A stretch of 64,000 bases of DNA, taken from positions 3,968,001-4,032,000 of the forward strand of contig CM056878.1 in NCBI GenBank assembly GCA_029876055.1, written 5' to 3'. The first letter of the stretch is position 1, and each line of letters opens with the position of its first letter. Positions 43,415-54,666 of this stretch are shown here, piece by piece. A model generated the notes under the pieces. That model searched no databases. It was not told the origin of the DNA and saw only the letters and a list, made by a program, of their open reading frames with translations. A program made the translations under genes and the position numbers. This stretch comes from Madurella fahalii. Its lineage: Eukaryota; Ascomycota; Sordariomycetes; Sordariales.

Positions 43415-44427
43415 ATGGCCGACAGCTTCAACGAGTCCATGATTGAGGATGCACCTGTCGCCAGCACGTCGGCCGACATCGATATGGCAGAGGGTGCTGA
43501 CGGCGCTGCCGGCGAAAACTTCAGTCGGACAGAGCTGCCCTTTGCTGAGGGCGGTCCCGACGACACTCCTGCCCCGCGCGTCACCTTCCTACAGTACCTG
43601 ACAAGCCCAATGGTCACGCTGCTGATCGGGGCGGGCGAGAACGAAACCATCCTCACGGCGCACCAAGCCTTGCTCATCAAGAGCCCCTTCTTCGCTGACG
43701 CCTGCGCCGAGTTTGCCGACGACGGCAGCGTACGTCCATTCGTTCCGCCCTCCCCTTGCGCTCCCGAGCTGACAAAACCCACCGGACACAGCCCCGCCAG
43801 ATCGAGCTCCCCGGCGAAGACCTCGACGCCATGGGTTGCTTCCTCGAGTTCCTCTATACCGGCGACTACTTCCCCAAGAAGGTACCCGGGCAGCGGGCGT
43901 TGGAGAAGGACCCCTCGATCCCCGAGGTGGACATGACGGGCGACCAACTCCTCAAGCACGCTAAGGTCTACACTCTTGCGGAGAAGTTCGGCCTCACGCA
44001 CCTCAAGAACCTGGCGTCGAGCAAGATCCACTGCGTCAACTCGACGGCCAAGGGCGAGATCGCCTACGCCCGTTACGTCTACAAGTACACCCCCAGGGAG
44101 GACACCTCGATCCGCGTGCCCGTCGCAAACTTTTGGGCCACGCGCAGCCACACGCTCCGGGCCGAGGCCGAGGAGGAGTTCCGCGACCTCTGCTTGGAGT
44201 TTCCCCAGTTCGGTTACGACGTGCTCAGTATGTTACCCCCTTTCGCAACCCCACCCCCTTAACCCCCCGCGTCCCTATCCCAAGCACAGTCTTGCTCACC
44301 AATTTTTCTCACAACCACAGCACGCGTCCTCGACGACAAACTCAAGCGCGAGCGCAACGAGAAGCTACACCCCGGCCAGGGCAGCGCGCGCAAGCGGCCG
44401 CGCCACAGCAGCGCCACGCAAGCTTAG
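43415..44427 (+). CDS. BTB/POZ-domain protein
   Basis: This is a fungal BTB/POZ protein of 285 residues in three exons (43415-43729, 43792-44227, 44321-44427). After an acidic leader (MADSFNESMIEDAP...) the BTB core reads MVTLLIGAGENETILTAHQA, LLIKSPFFADACAEF, then IELPGEDLDAMGCFLEFLYT with GDYFPKK, and KHAKVYTLAEKFGLTHLKNL. The C-terminal tail is basic (KLKRERNEKLH...ARKRPRH), possibly nuclear. BTB proteins of this kind often serve as dimerisation modules or Cul3 adaptors; a specific role cannot be read from the sequence. Intron donors are GTACGT and GTATGT. No frame problem is seen, and the leader is as expected for a gene that starts at this ATG. Confidence 0.88.
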
Positions 44428-44897
44428 GCACCATACATGCCCTTATTTCAATGCAATTTCCAAACGCCTTGCCTTTCCCCCCTTAATTTTGCCGTCTCAG
44501 CTATTTGACGGTCCGCGGGGTGGATTGGACGGCCAAAAGCAAGAGATACCCCGCAGCCATTTGGCATACGCTAGACATTAGCTACAGTAGGAGGACGATG
44601 CATCGGGTTTCGCTATTTTGATTCCGCGACGGGGGTATTTCGGGCTGTCTCCTGAGGCAGCCTCAGAGGACAGTTTCTGGGGGTGGCTTTGACCACCAGG
44701 TTCTGGCGATCGGCGCTCTTCTTTGGTCTCAAAAGGGCGTATCATAGGCACTATATAATTAATCTTAATGGGATTGAAGGCGTAGACTTCTTGTCAGCAT
44801 GGTCTTGTTCTGGCCTGCACAGAGTTCTTGGAATCCCTGACACTGCACCTGTTGCATATAAATGGTATTGCTGCTAACAATTTCCAACAAATAGCCT
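44428..44897. other. Intergenic between the BTB gene and the tRNA
   Basis: No gene is recognised. The 3' flank of the BTB gene occupies the left part. Confidence 0.45.
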
Positions 44898-44989
44898 GCC
44901 CGGCTAGCTCAATCGGTAGAGCGTGAGACTCTTAAGGATTCTCCCGAACGTCAATCTCAAGGTTGTGGGTTCGACCCCCACGTCGGGCT
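44898..44989 (+). tRNA. tRNA-Lys(CUU) with an intron
   Basis: The acceptor stem pairs GCCCGGC with GTCGGGC (one G-U). The D arm is AGCTCAATCGGTAGAGC. The anticodon stem TGAGA/TCTCA flanks a loop CTCTTAA with anticodon CTT. An insertion of about 19 nt sits one base 3' of the anticodon, the canonical position for a eukaryotic tRNA intron. The T arm GTGGGTTCGACCCCCAC has the TTCGA loop (B box). It reads lysine AAG codons. Confidence 0.93.
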
Positions 44990-45629
44990 CAATTCCCGAT
45001 CAACGATCTCTTTTTGCAATCTTCTTAGCCGTTTCAACTGATTTTCATTTTTCTTCATTTCCCTCATGATGTCTTCTTTTCCCATCCTAACCATACCAGA
45101 GCTTAGGTCCTTGGGTACCGGGAACCGTCTTGCGCCGTTGAAACAAGAATGGGGAATGAAACGATCGTATAGTTATTCACCTAGAATAGGGTTTTTGAAC
45201 CCGATGATTGAGCTATGCCTTTCCTCAAGATCAATTCAAAAAAAGTTATGGCATGATATCCAGACTAAAATACTTGAACCAACAATAACCGTCTCTCGCC
45301 GCACCTTGTTCACTTCGCTTGGCGATGGGACGAGTAGGCCCTAGATCCAGGCCTTCTCTACCCATAGAGAGCGGGGAGAAGCAACTCAAGTATTTGCGAG
45401 CCGAAGTACCGCTGTACTAGATAATGCCCCTGAGTGTATTAAGGTGAATCAAGAATAGGTAGAGTCCAGCCTCCATTCCGGGATCCAACAGATGGCGCAG
45501 GCTAACATGATTCGCAAAAGATTATGCTTTCATGCATGAACCTTGCGAGTTAGCTGGATCAAGATATGGAAGCCAGAAAATACCACGCCATCAAGTATCA
45601 CAAAGGGGCTAACTTACTTCCCGTGTCCC
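44990..45629. other. Intergenic after the tRNA
   Basis: There is a T-rich stretch after the tRNA (CTCTTTTTGC at about 45008, which can serve as the RNA polymerase III terminator). No protein gene is supported. Confidence 0.45.
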
Positions 45630-46016
45630 CTAAGCAATTGTGAACGAGTTGGTGTTGGCAGTAGCCACTACACGAGTGCCGGAGATGCCGGCCCCGCCCG
45701 AGCGGACGAACTCGTAGATCGAGATCCTCAAGTAATAGGTTCCCGGTGGCGGCTTGTCAACCGGAAGCTCCGAGAACCTGAACTCCACGGACCTTCCACC
45801 GCCTAACCCAGACTCGGCAGTCCCGCCAAGCGGATGGTCTCCCGTCGTGTCGCCCGCGGCGAAAAGGCCGGCGGCCGCGAATGCACCATCCTCGGCGGCC
45901 GTTGGGAAGTCAACTCGAACCACGACAGCAGGGTTCAGTATCAGGGGGCTCCCCCCGTTGACGCGCTCAGGAGGCTGCACCTGCACTACCAGGCTCGGGT
46001 TCCCAGATGCGGCCAT
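45630..46016 (-). CDS. Small velvet-like domain protein
   Basis: A single-exon frame of 128 residues starts MAASGNPSLVVQVQPPERVN. The pattern 'VQ-PPERV--GSPL---VVVRV', then AFAAAGLFAAGDTTGD, LGGTAESG, VEFRFSELPV, PGTYYLRISIYEF and NTNSFTIA resembles the beta-sandwich core of fungal velvet-domain regulators (DNA-binding, related to the NF-kB fold). It lacks the long inserts and the conserved 'RPIDPPP' start of VeA, VelB or VosA, and has no nuclear localisation signal. It would be a minimal velvet-like fold. The ATG context and the intact frame support a real gene. A 20-T run on the plus strand lies at about 46059-46078, just upstream of the start. Confidence 0.6.
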   Translation of the reverse strand: MAASGNPSLVVQVQPPERVNGGSPLILNPAVVVRVDFPTAAEDGAFAAAGLFAAGDTTGDHPLGGTAESGLGGGRSVEFRFSELPVDKPPPGTYYLRISIYEFVRSGGAGISGTRVVATANTNSFTIA

Positions 46017-47581
46017 ATTCGATTTCGGTATTCGATGGTTGGGGCTGGATCGGCTCGTTTTTTTTTTTTTTTTTTTTTGCTATGCTCAGGTACCTGATAA
46101 AGGGCTCTGTTGATAATTTGATGGATTGTCCCCCAGAAGACAAGCTGAGGGTTGGTTTCCCGTTTTATATGCCATTCCGCAGATGACAGGGGGAACATTC
46201 CTCGCCCCCGACGCTGCTAACGTAATTTGCAACAAACCTTGTAAAAGTCGCCAGGCGGTACGAACTTGTGTTATACCTTCACAAGTGTCGGTCTTGAAAC
46301 CCGTGGCGTTAGACAGCCAGAGTTGGACCCTCTGATTCCATCATCGGTCATTGGAACTGGGCTCCCTAAGACGGTCGCGCACGTCCTCCACAAACCCGTC
46401 GACCGATCCATCAGGACTTGTACCAGAATAACCATTACCGCAACCCAACCAACACCATTACCTTACTATCACCCATCTCCATGGAGAAACAACCCGGTTA
46501 ATCAATTTAGCCTCCTTCCATACCTTAGTGCGTGCCGCGAAATCTTTGCTACTAATTAGAACAGGACAAATATCAGAACAAATTCTAAGAATGCCCGAAC
46601 CGAACCCAACACACGAAAAACGAAACCCCAGCCGCCTCTCACCTCCGCGGCTTCCGGGAAGAAGCACTGACGTGGACATGGCAGATCATCGCTTTTGTCA
46701 CCTAGCAGCGTAACGTGCTACCGAGCGACAAAACGGTGCAGTACGTACCACGGTGTGCAGCAAAGAGGAGGCAGCAGCGTTGGCGAAACGGGTAGCAAAA
46801 GAGTCCCTCCCGGTTGTAGACAGCAAGCAAACACATAACACGTGGCCACAAGAGGCGGGTTGTATGACAAGTGACCAGTTTCATCTCTTGGTAAAGGATG
46901 ACATGTCTAGTCTTCCTTCGAGAATCCTTACAACTTGCTCCTTTAACCCGCCGCACCGGAAAAAAAAAAAAAAAACCTAGACTCAACCCAAGTGAAACCG
47001 TCGTCCATCGTACGTATAAAGATATTCTAAACCGTTCGCAGTTCACGGCAAGAATCTAGTCACAGGGAAACCGTTCGATTTCTCAGACAGACATACCACC
47101 GCTCGAAACCCTAAGCACCACAGTTGTCTCACTAAGGTATACTAGCACATGGGAATAAGTACAAGAATCGATGAGAAACAGCAAAGACAAGAAATACCGT
47201 ACCAGAACGGAGATGGGCCGGATGAACAAGCAATGGATACTGAAAAGGGTTCTTTGCAACGCGATGTTTCGCGCTGGTAATAACGTAAAACGTTGTGATA
47301 TCCTTGGACACGAGTGGTCGGATCGCCATCTACTCCTGGTCCAAGCACCCTGTGCTTAGGCAATTCACAGTGTTTATCGACGTAGGGTACTACTGCCCTG
47401 TAAAAGAACTCTTCTATTCTATACCCGTTACTTCGTTGGCTACCCGGCGCATATACCATACGTTTAAAAACATCACTGATTGCCTTCCATGTTGCTAACC
47501 GACCCAAATCACCCCAAGAGAACCTTTCCCCGTAAAGCCCAACACTTTAACCTCCCTTTCTATACACGACCGTCTCCACCC
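46017..47581. other. Intergenic region downstream of ACC1
   Basis: No gene is supported. Homopolymer runs lie at about 46059-46078 (T) and 46961-46975 (A). The right end is the 3' flank of ACC1, and the left end is the velvet-like promoter. Confidence 0.45.
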
Positions 47582-50500
47582 TCAGACCTGCTTCAAAAAC
47601 TGCAAAAGCTTCTCCCTCTCTTCCACAGGCATCACGCGCAGTACCTCGCGCACGCCCTTCCAGCCAGCACCGGGTTCCGTGCTCGAGCCGTTGCCGGCAC
47701 GGATGATGTCCTGCATCTGAGCCGTGAGCGCTTCGGCCCTGAGGGACTCGACCTTGTCCTGGATCAGCTTCCGGTTCTCTTCGTACCAAGTGGCCACATC
47801 CCGATCGTTCTTCTGGAAGTTGGCAATACCGCTCCATGCCTCGAGGAGGCTGAGGTGGCGGCTGCGCGTCTGCGGCGACGTGGCAGTCATGGACGGCGTA
47901 GCTCCCTTGCCAACGGGCGCCGTGGCGCCTGCGATGCGCCGGAGGACGTACTCCTCGTTGAGCCTCCTGCGCACACGCCAGTAGAAGAAGCGGCGGGCCT
48001 CGCGCCACTCGAGAACCTCCCGGATGACACCCTTGGCCTTCATGCGCCCGGCGCGGTCGTGCAAGTCGGCAAACTGCAGACTGATTTGAGCGTAGACGGG
48101 CAGGAGGTGTTGTTCCCGCTCCGTCATCTGCTTCTTGATTGCATCCTTCTCCTCCTTGGACAAGCCGCTGTCGGCGATCTGCTTCTTGAGGCTACCGTAC
48201 AGCGGGTCCAGGCGGGCCATCGTCTCGAGCTGCTTGTCCTTGCGATACTTGATGCCGATGATGCCCTCCGGTTCTAGGACGCCGCCGCGAGCCTCCACAT
48301 CTGCATACATCTCCATGGCCACCGGGTTGATGGTCGGGTCTACGACGACCCACGAGCCGCCGCGGAGCTCCCCGAACGGCGGGATGTAGATGAAGACGGG
48401 CTGCTCAAACTTGACCAAGGCATCAACGATAAAAGAGCCGTACTTCAGAACCTCGTTGTACATGTCGCGCTGGCCGCCGGAGAAACCACGCCAGTTGGCC
48501 AGGATCATGAGCGGAAGCTGTTCACCGTTGTTGAAGTCGTTGATTGCCTGTGCCGTCTTGAAGGCCGAATTGGGATACCAGACACCGCCGGCCTCGTTGG
48601 TCAGTTGCTCGATCGAGTCGGGGTTGGCAGGATCAGCCGGAGTGATGTTCTCGACCGACCGAGTCTCGACCGCGATGACACCCATCGGGATGCCGGCGAG
48701 GCGGGCACGGCCCACCACGACCGTCCGGGCCCAGCCGCCAAGCGTCTCAACGAACGAATCCTTATCGAATAGGCCGGGCTGGAAGCCGTCGTCGTCGTCC
48801 TTGCCGGCGATCATCCACCTTACGTCGTAAGGCTGCCTCTGCGGCGGCGTGTAGACGACGTCTCGGTCCCAGGTGTCGATGCTTGGGCTGATGGGCACCG
48901 GGCTGTTGCGCTTATCGGGGACGAAGGACATCCATTCGACAATCTTGGACACACCGGCAAAGTCGTCGTTGGCAGTCAGATGGGAGACACCGTTGCGATA
49001 CATGATCTGGGTACCGCCGAGCTGAAGGTTGGATGTGTAGACCTCGCGGCCGAGCAGGTTGTTGAGCGCCGGCGCACCGGTAAGAATGATCGGCTGACCC
49101 TCAATTTGCACGGCACGCTGGCCGAGGCGGACAAGATACGCACCGATACCTGTAAGTCGTTAGTTTGTATTTCACAGGTGCAGCTACCGCGGGATGAAGA
49201 CTTACCAACTGAGCGGCAGGTGACGAGCGTGCAAGTGAAGATGTCGTTGTAGGCCCTGCTCGTCGCTCCCGCGATTAGGCCGGACCCCCGCAAGCACTCG
49301 ACTCCCAGGCCGTCCTCGGCACCAACAATGGTCACGATCTTGTGGCGTTTCTCTCCGTCTTCGACGACTTCCTCCGTGATAACCTCATTCTCAAACCGGT
49401 TCTTAGCCACGTCGTCGAGATAGAGGTACTTGAACCCCGCCTCGGGCTTCTCAGGGTCATTCCAAGCAACGCTGAAGAAGGGCATCAGCTCGTTGGCGAG
49501 ACCTAGGCGGGCACCGGAGTTGGCTGAGAGGTAGATGCGGGGAATGCCTAGCTTGCGAGCTAGCTCTGTGCATTTGAAAAAGAAGCTGTCCTCCTTGGGA
49601 CCGAAGGAGCCAATGTTGAATGTGATGTCGTTGGCGACCACGACAAACTTGCGACCGTTGGGGTACTCGGGCGTGCGGGCGTTTATCATCCATCCCACCA
49701 TGCCGCAGGTGTTGGTACCGGGCTCGCGAGATACTTCGGTTAGGTTGTCGTGGTCGTCGAGAACGAGCTCGTTGAAGTCGATGCATTCGCCGACAGGTGG
49801 CTGCTTCTGGGCCAGAGACGGGTGCTTCTTGACAGCGGTGGTCCAGCTGTTCTGGATCGCCTGGCGGAAGAGCTCTGGGAAGTCGTAGACATACTGAGTG
49901 CCCATCAGGTGAGCCTTGTACCGCTTGGGCTGCAGCCAGTTCTTGGTCGGGTACGGGGTCGAGACCGGGAGCAAATGCATAGACCCGATCTTGGTAGTCC
50001 CCCCAATGGAGTGGAAGACCCATTCGCCCTTCTCCGATTTGCGCTCCTGGTACATTTCGATCTGGATGACATAGCCCGACGTGTTGGTGATGATGACACG
50101 CAGGGGGTATGCCATGCCGGTGGATGGATCCGTGCAAATGATGCGGATTTCGACCTGGGCGACACGCAGGCGCCAGGCACGAGGACCAAACCTATCCAGG
50201 AAGCCTTGCAGAGACTGCTCTACCTCCTTTGGCTCTAGCTGGAAGACAGGAGTGAAGTTGATGAACAGGTGGTTGAGATCCGAGTTGGTGGTGCCAATGA
50301 TCTCGAGCGCATCGAAGATATCGTTGACCACACGATCAGCTTCCGAGGTCAGGTACTTGGCTGTCGGCATCTCGTCATCGCGAAGACGGCCGGGACGGAT
50401 GACCGCGCGAGTGAAGAAGCGCCTGTCAGCCTCGACGCCCTTGCCAATAGCCTCATACACGTGGATGTTCTTGTTTTCCGTGAACATCGGCGTGATCTTG

Positions 50501-53500
50501 AACTTGGAAAGACGTCCGAGCTCGAGCTGGAACGCAAGCGCAGGTTCGCTGTGACGGATGCTGTCATCCTCGATGTACTCGGGGCCGCGGAAGGTATAGT
50601 AACCCGGATACGACCCGTCATTCCGACCGCAGATGAAGGTTAGACGACGGACGCGGTGGGCAAGGAGCTCCTCCTTGAATTGGTGAACCAAAGGAAGGAT
50701 ATCCTTCAGCATCTCGTCGTCATTGCGGCCCTCAGCATCCCTGATGGCGACATTGACCACGGATGAGAGCTCCTCTACGCTGTTAAGCCGAGGAGGCAGC
50801 GCCGGCCGACGCTTGCCGCTGAGATCCGGAATCAGACCTGCGCTCTTCTGACGCGCACCACCTGCCTTCGGGAGAGTCTCCAGCGCCCTAGTCAGGATCT
50901 CCTCCGCGTCATCAAGGTACCTGCAAGGAACGATGACGCCCTTGCGCATGGGCTCCTCCTGGGTCTTCTGGGTCCAGTAGGACATATCGCTGATGGAACT
51001 AATGCGCTTGAAGCTGGCGTCAACCGGGGTAGCAGGGGACGAGGGCGCGTTCGACTGGACAGGCAGCCCGAATTCTGACTGGCCGATCTTGCGCAGAGTG
51101 AAGTTCCAGGTCAGGAAATTTGGAGACTGTGTTTCATCCGAGTGATACTCGATCGCCTTGAGGTGGTAAGCGCGGTATGCGCGACGGACGTAAACTTCGA
51201 GCGCCGCGAGAGACACCCACGGGTCTTCATGGGCGAAGAATAAGGTCAACACGTCGAAAACGGTATACGTCGAGTCGACAACCTCCTTCAGGTTTTCCAG
51301 TTTCGGGGTCCTATGGTTAAACCCGGTTTCACCATAGCGAGACTCGACGACGGACGAGCGAAGGATGTGCTCCATCTGGGCAGTCCTCTCCTCGAGAGAC
51401 GGGAGAGCGCACTGAATGAGAATCTCGCGGGCCTTGAGAGACACCTTGGCCGTTTGGCGGGACTCGAGCTCTGCCATCCTCTGGAGAACGGGCCGGAGAT
51501 AGGGGGCGATATTGCCGACGTTGGGTTTGTTTGGCCGGTACTCGTCGAGGATTGCCAGCACCAGAGAGTTCTTCGCCGCAACCCTACTGTGGGAAAGAAC
51601 AGTCTGGACAACCTTGCCAATATCGTCCTTGTTCTCGTCCCGAAGTCTCAGAATTGCCTCCTCGTCCTGGAGCCGACGACCCGAGAACTGGCACTCGACG
51701 TCTGCGTACATGGAGAGCAGATCCGCGATGGCGTTGAGTTCCCGGGCTTTCTGGCCGTGGGCGTACATGTCTAGCACCGCGGTGAGCGGAGCAAGCGTGG
51801 ACTTGAGCAGGTCGGCATCACCCTCCGAGGTAATGTTGTCATCCATAAACTTCTGGAAGGTCTTGATCAGGGCCTTGGCAGGGAACTCGGCCTGTCTCTG
51901 GCTGGCACGCTCCAGGACTTGGGTGAACTGAGCGTGAAGCTTCTGCGGCATACGGCCGTGGAGGGCTGAGAACTGCGCCGAAAATTCACCGTAGGGCAAC
52001 TGCGGGTTGCGTAAGACCTCGATCAGCTCCTTCAACGTCTGAAGCATGATGACCTGGTTGTCGAAACCCATGAAAATATTCCGCAGGGTGTTGTACAGGA
52101 GAGTGAACCGCTGGGCAGGCTTGGTGCCAACATTGACGGGGTTGCCGTACTTCGGAAGCTGGCCCAGGAAGGGCTGCGCCTGCTTGACGCGACTGGGGTC
52201 ATCCAGCGCCAGAATGCCCAGAATATCCCCAGCTTCGAGCGTCGCACCGGGCTGCTTGATGAGCTGCACATGGCCGTCCTCCTGAGCGACGAGAGGCATG
52301 TACATCTTCATGACTTCGACTTCGGCGAAGGTTTGACCGGCCTTGACATGCCCGCCGTTCTCGACCGAATACTTGACTAGTTTACCGGGAGAAGGAGTCC
52401 TGAGCTGGGTGGGATCATTCTCCTGTTCGAGAAGGCAGGTCTTGCTATCGACAGACATGCGCGTGGCGGCTACTTCCTCCTTCCAGTAGACGTTGTGACT
52501 CCGACCGTTCAGCAGGATTAGGAGACCACCGTCACTGAGAGCACGGACGCCGACGGTACACTTGGAACCGTTGATGAAGAGGTGATAGCTGTCGGCACTG
52601 GATCGCGTGGCCGTGAACTTGTAACGGAAACCCTCGTAGATGAAGTCTATCGGGAAAACCGTCTTGAGAATATCCTTGGACGGCACCTGACCCTTCTCTA
52701 GGCCGGCGCGATATTCCGCGATGCAGTTCTCGCTCGCGATATGGGCCTTGGTGACAGCACCACAGACAACTGCAAGCATAGTGTCAGGTCTCTCAGCAGT
52801 GAGCTTCTTGGAAATGAGCTCATCGAGCCAACCGGTCGTGATCGTGTTCTCCTCGAAGGCCTCGGTCTCCAGCAGCTTGATAAGATACTCGACAGTCGTG
52901 CGGAAATCGCCACGAATGCTGAGCTCCTTCAGCGCGACGACCATGTGTTTCCTCGAAGCCGCACGGTTCTCGCCGTAGGCGAAGATATGCCCGAACTGCG
53001 AGTCCGAGAAGCTGTGGATACCGCCAGCGGAACCGACAGAGAAGTACCCCCAGGCATTGGAGCTGGAACGGAAGTTCAAGTCATGGAGCACGCCGTTTGA
53101 AGGCTTGAACCCCTCGCCGGGATCTTCCGAGGTAATCCGGCAGGCCGTCGTGTGGCCCTTGGGTGTCGGCCGTCGCTGAGACTTCTCGCTCTCAGGATTC
53201 TTGAACTCGAAATCGATCTCGGTGGCGGTTTTGGGGTCGACGCCATAAAGGAGCCTTATATCCCGGATCCGGTGCAGAGGGAGGCCCATGGCAACCTGAA
53301 GTTGCGCCGCGGGCAGATTGACTCCGCTGACCATCTCGGTGGTGGGATGCTCGACTTGCAGGCGAGGGTTCAGTTCCAGGAAGTAGAACTTGTCCTCGGC
53401 GTGGGAGTAGAGGTACTCGACAGTGCCGGCAGAGACGTAACCGACGAGCTTGCCAAGCCGGACGGCAGCCTCCTCCATCGCCTTGAAGGTTGCGGGTTTG

Positions 53501-54666
53501 GCAATTGTGACGGGTGCTTCTTCGATAATCTTCTGGTGCCTCCTCTGAACCGAGCAATCTCTGCCGAAGAGCGAGATGTTGTTGCCGTACTGATCCGCGA
53601 GCAGCTGAACCTCCAAATGCCTAGCGCTGTCGGCCAATTTCATGATAAAGATGGGAGACCCCGGGATCTCGCTGGCAGCTGCCTTGTAGAGCTCCTCAAA
53701 GTGCGACTCATCGATGACTTTCCGGATGCCCTTGCCACCACCGCCCTCTGACGCCTTGATCATGACGGGGAAACCAATCTCCCTGGCCTTTTCCAAACCC
53801 TCTTGCCAGGAGCTAACGCATCCCTTGAGATAAACGTCATCGGGGACCGTCACAATGCCGTTCTCGTCGATGCTGACTTCGTTAACGCCCGTGCCGGACC
53901 AGGGGATGCAGGGGACATCTGCGTGCTGGGCGACGATGGTAGAGGAAATCTTGTCACCCAGAGACCGCATGGCCGAACCGGGGGGGCCGATAAAGACAAT
54001 TTTCTTTGGAGATGCAGCCAGCGACTCTGGGAGCTTCGGGTTTTCTGATGCGTGACCCCTGTGAAATATTGGTCAGTCTCGAGTGCCCCGGTAATCCCCC
54101 TGCAATGCGCGGCTTACCATCCTGCCCAAACGGCGTGCACATCCATACGCTCTGCAACGTCAACGATAAGCTCTACGTTGGCGTAGTTGTGGTTGTTCGT
54201 GCCGCCGGGAACCTCGACGTAGTGATCCGCCATCCGGATGTAGTCGGCGTTAGCCTGCAGATCTTCTGGCGTGGCCATGACGGTAAACTTGATGGCCCGC
54301 TCGTCGCCGAACGTCTCGTATGCCCATTTCCGTACTGATCGGATCTCTTTGACGGCTGCAATACCGTTGTTGGCGATAAGGACCTGCCAAGGAGGGTATT
54401 GTCAGCCCATGACATCGGGGCAGGCTTAAAAATATCGCCGAGCCCATACTTTGGGCCCGTCCGGGCGCACTCACATTGGTGATGACTGTGTGGCCGTCAT
54501 GGCTAGCGACAAAATCCTTCACTTTTGACGGAGGAGCGTTCTCCAGCCTGTTGCCGCCGATAAAGTGGGAGGCCAAGTTGTGCTTTTCGGCATACGACGC
54601 CTTGCCGTTGGCATGGGGGACTGTGACGCCGGCCCGAGTGGCGCCATTGCCGTTTATTTCTGTCAT
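47582..54666 (-). CDS. ACC1: Acetyl-CoA carboxylase (multifunctional, cytosolic)
   Basis: The enzyme makes malonyl-CoA from acetyl-CoA, bicarbonate and ATP with biotin, the first step of fatty-acid synthesis. Four exons (54666-54475, 54383-54118, 54058-49206, 49149-47582) give 2292 residues, the normal fungal length. Exon 2 starts the biotin carboxylase (VLIANNGIAAVKEIRSVRKW) and joins exon 3 at WGHASENPKLPESL. Further motifs are the ATP-grasp MIKASEGGGGKGIRK, LEVQLLADQYGN and YLFLELNPRLQVEHPTTEM-like FYFLELNPRLQVEHPTTE. The biotin site is EVEVMKM at about residue 736. The long central ACC domain follows. The carboxyltransferase domain includes MVGWMINARTPEYPNGRKFV, LSANSGARLG and, in exon 4, GQPIILTGAPALNNLLGREV, ANWRGFSGGQRDMYNE and PPFGELRGGSWVVVD. 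An in-frame ATG at 54690 would add eight residues. No defect is seen. Confidence 0.96.

Noticed and set aside
46059..46078. Long T run as a retroelement tail
   Set aside because: No element sequence or target duplication was recognisable; homopolymer runs recur in other intergenic regions here.
47480..48277. 265-codon plus-strand ORF
   Set aside because: It is antisense to the ACC1 carboxyltransferase domain.
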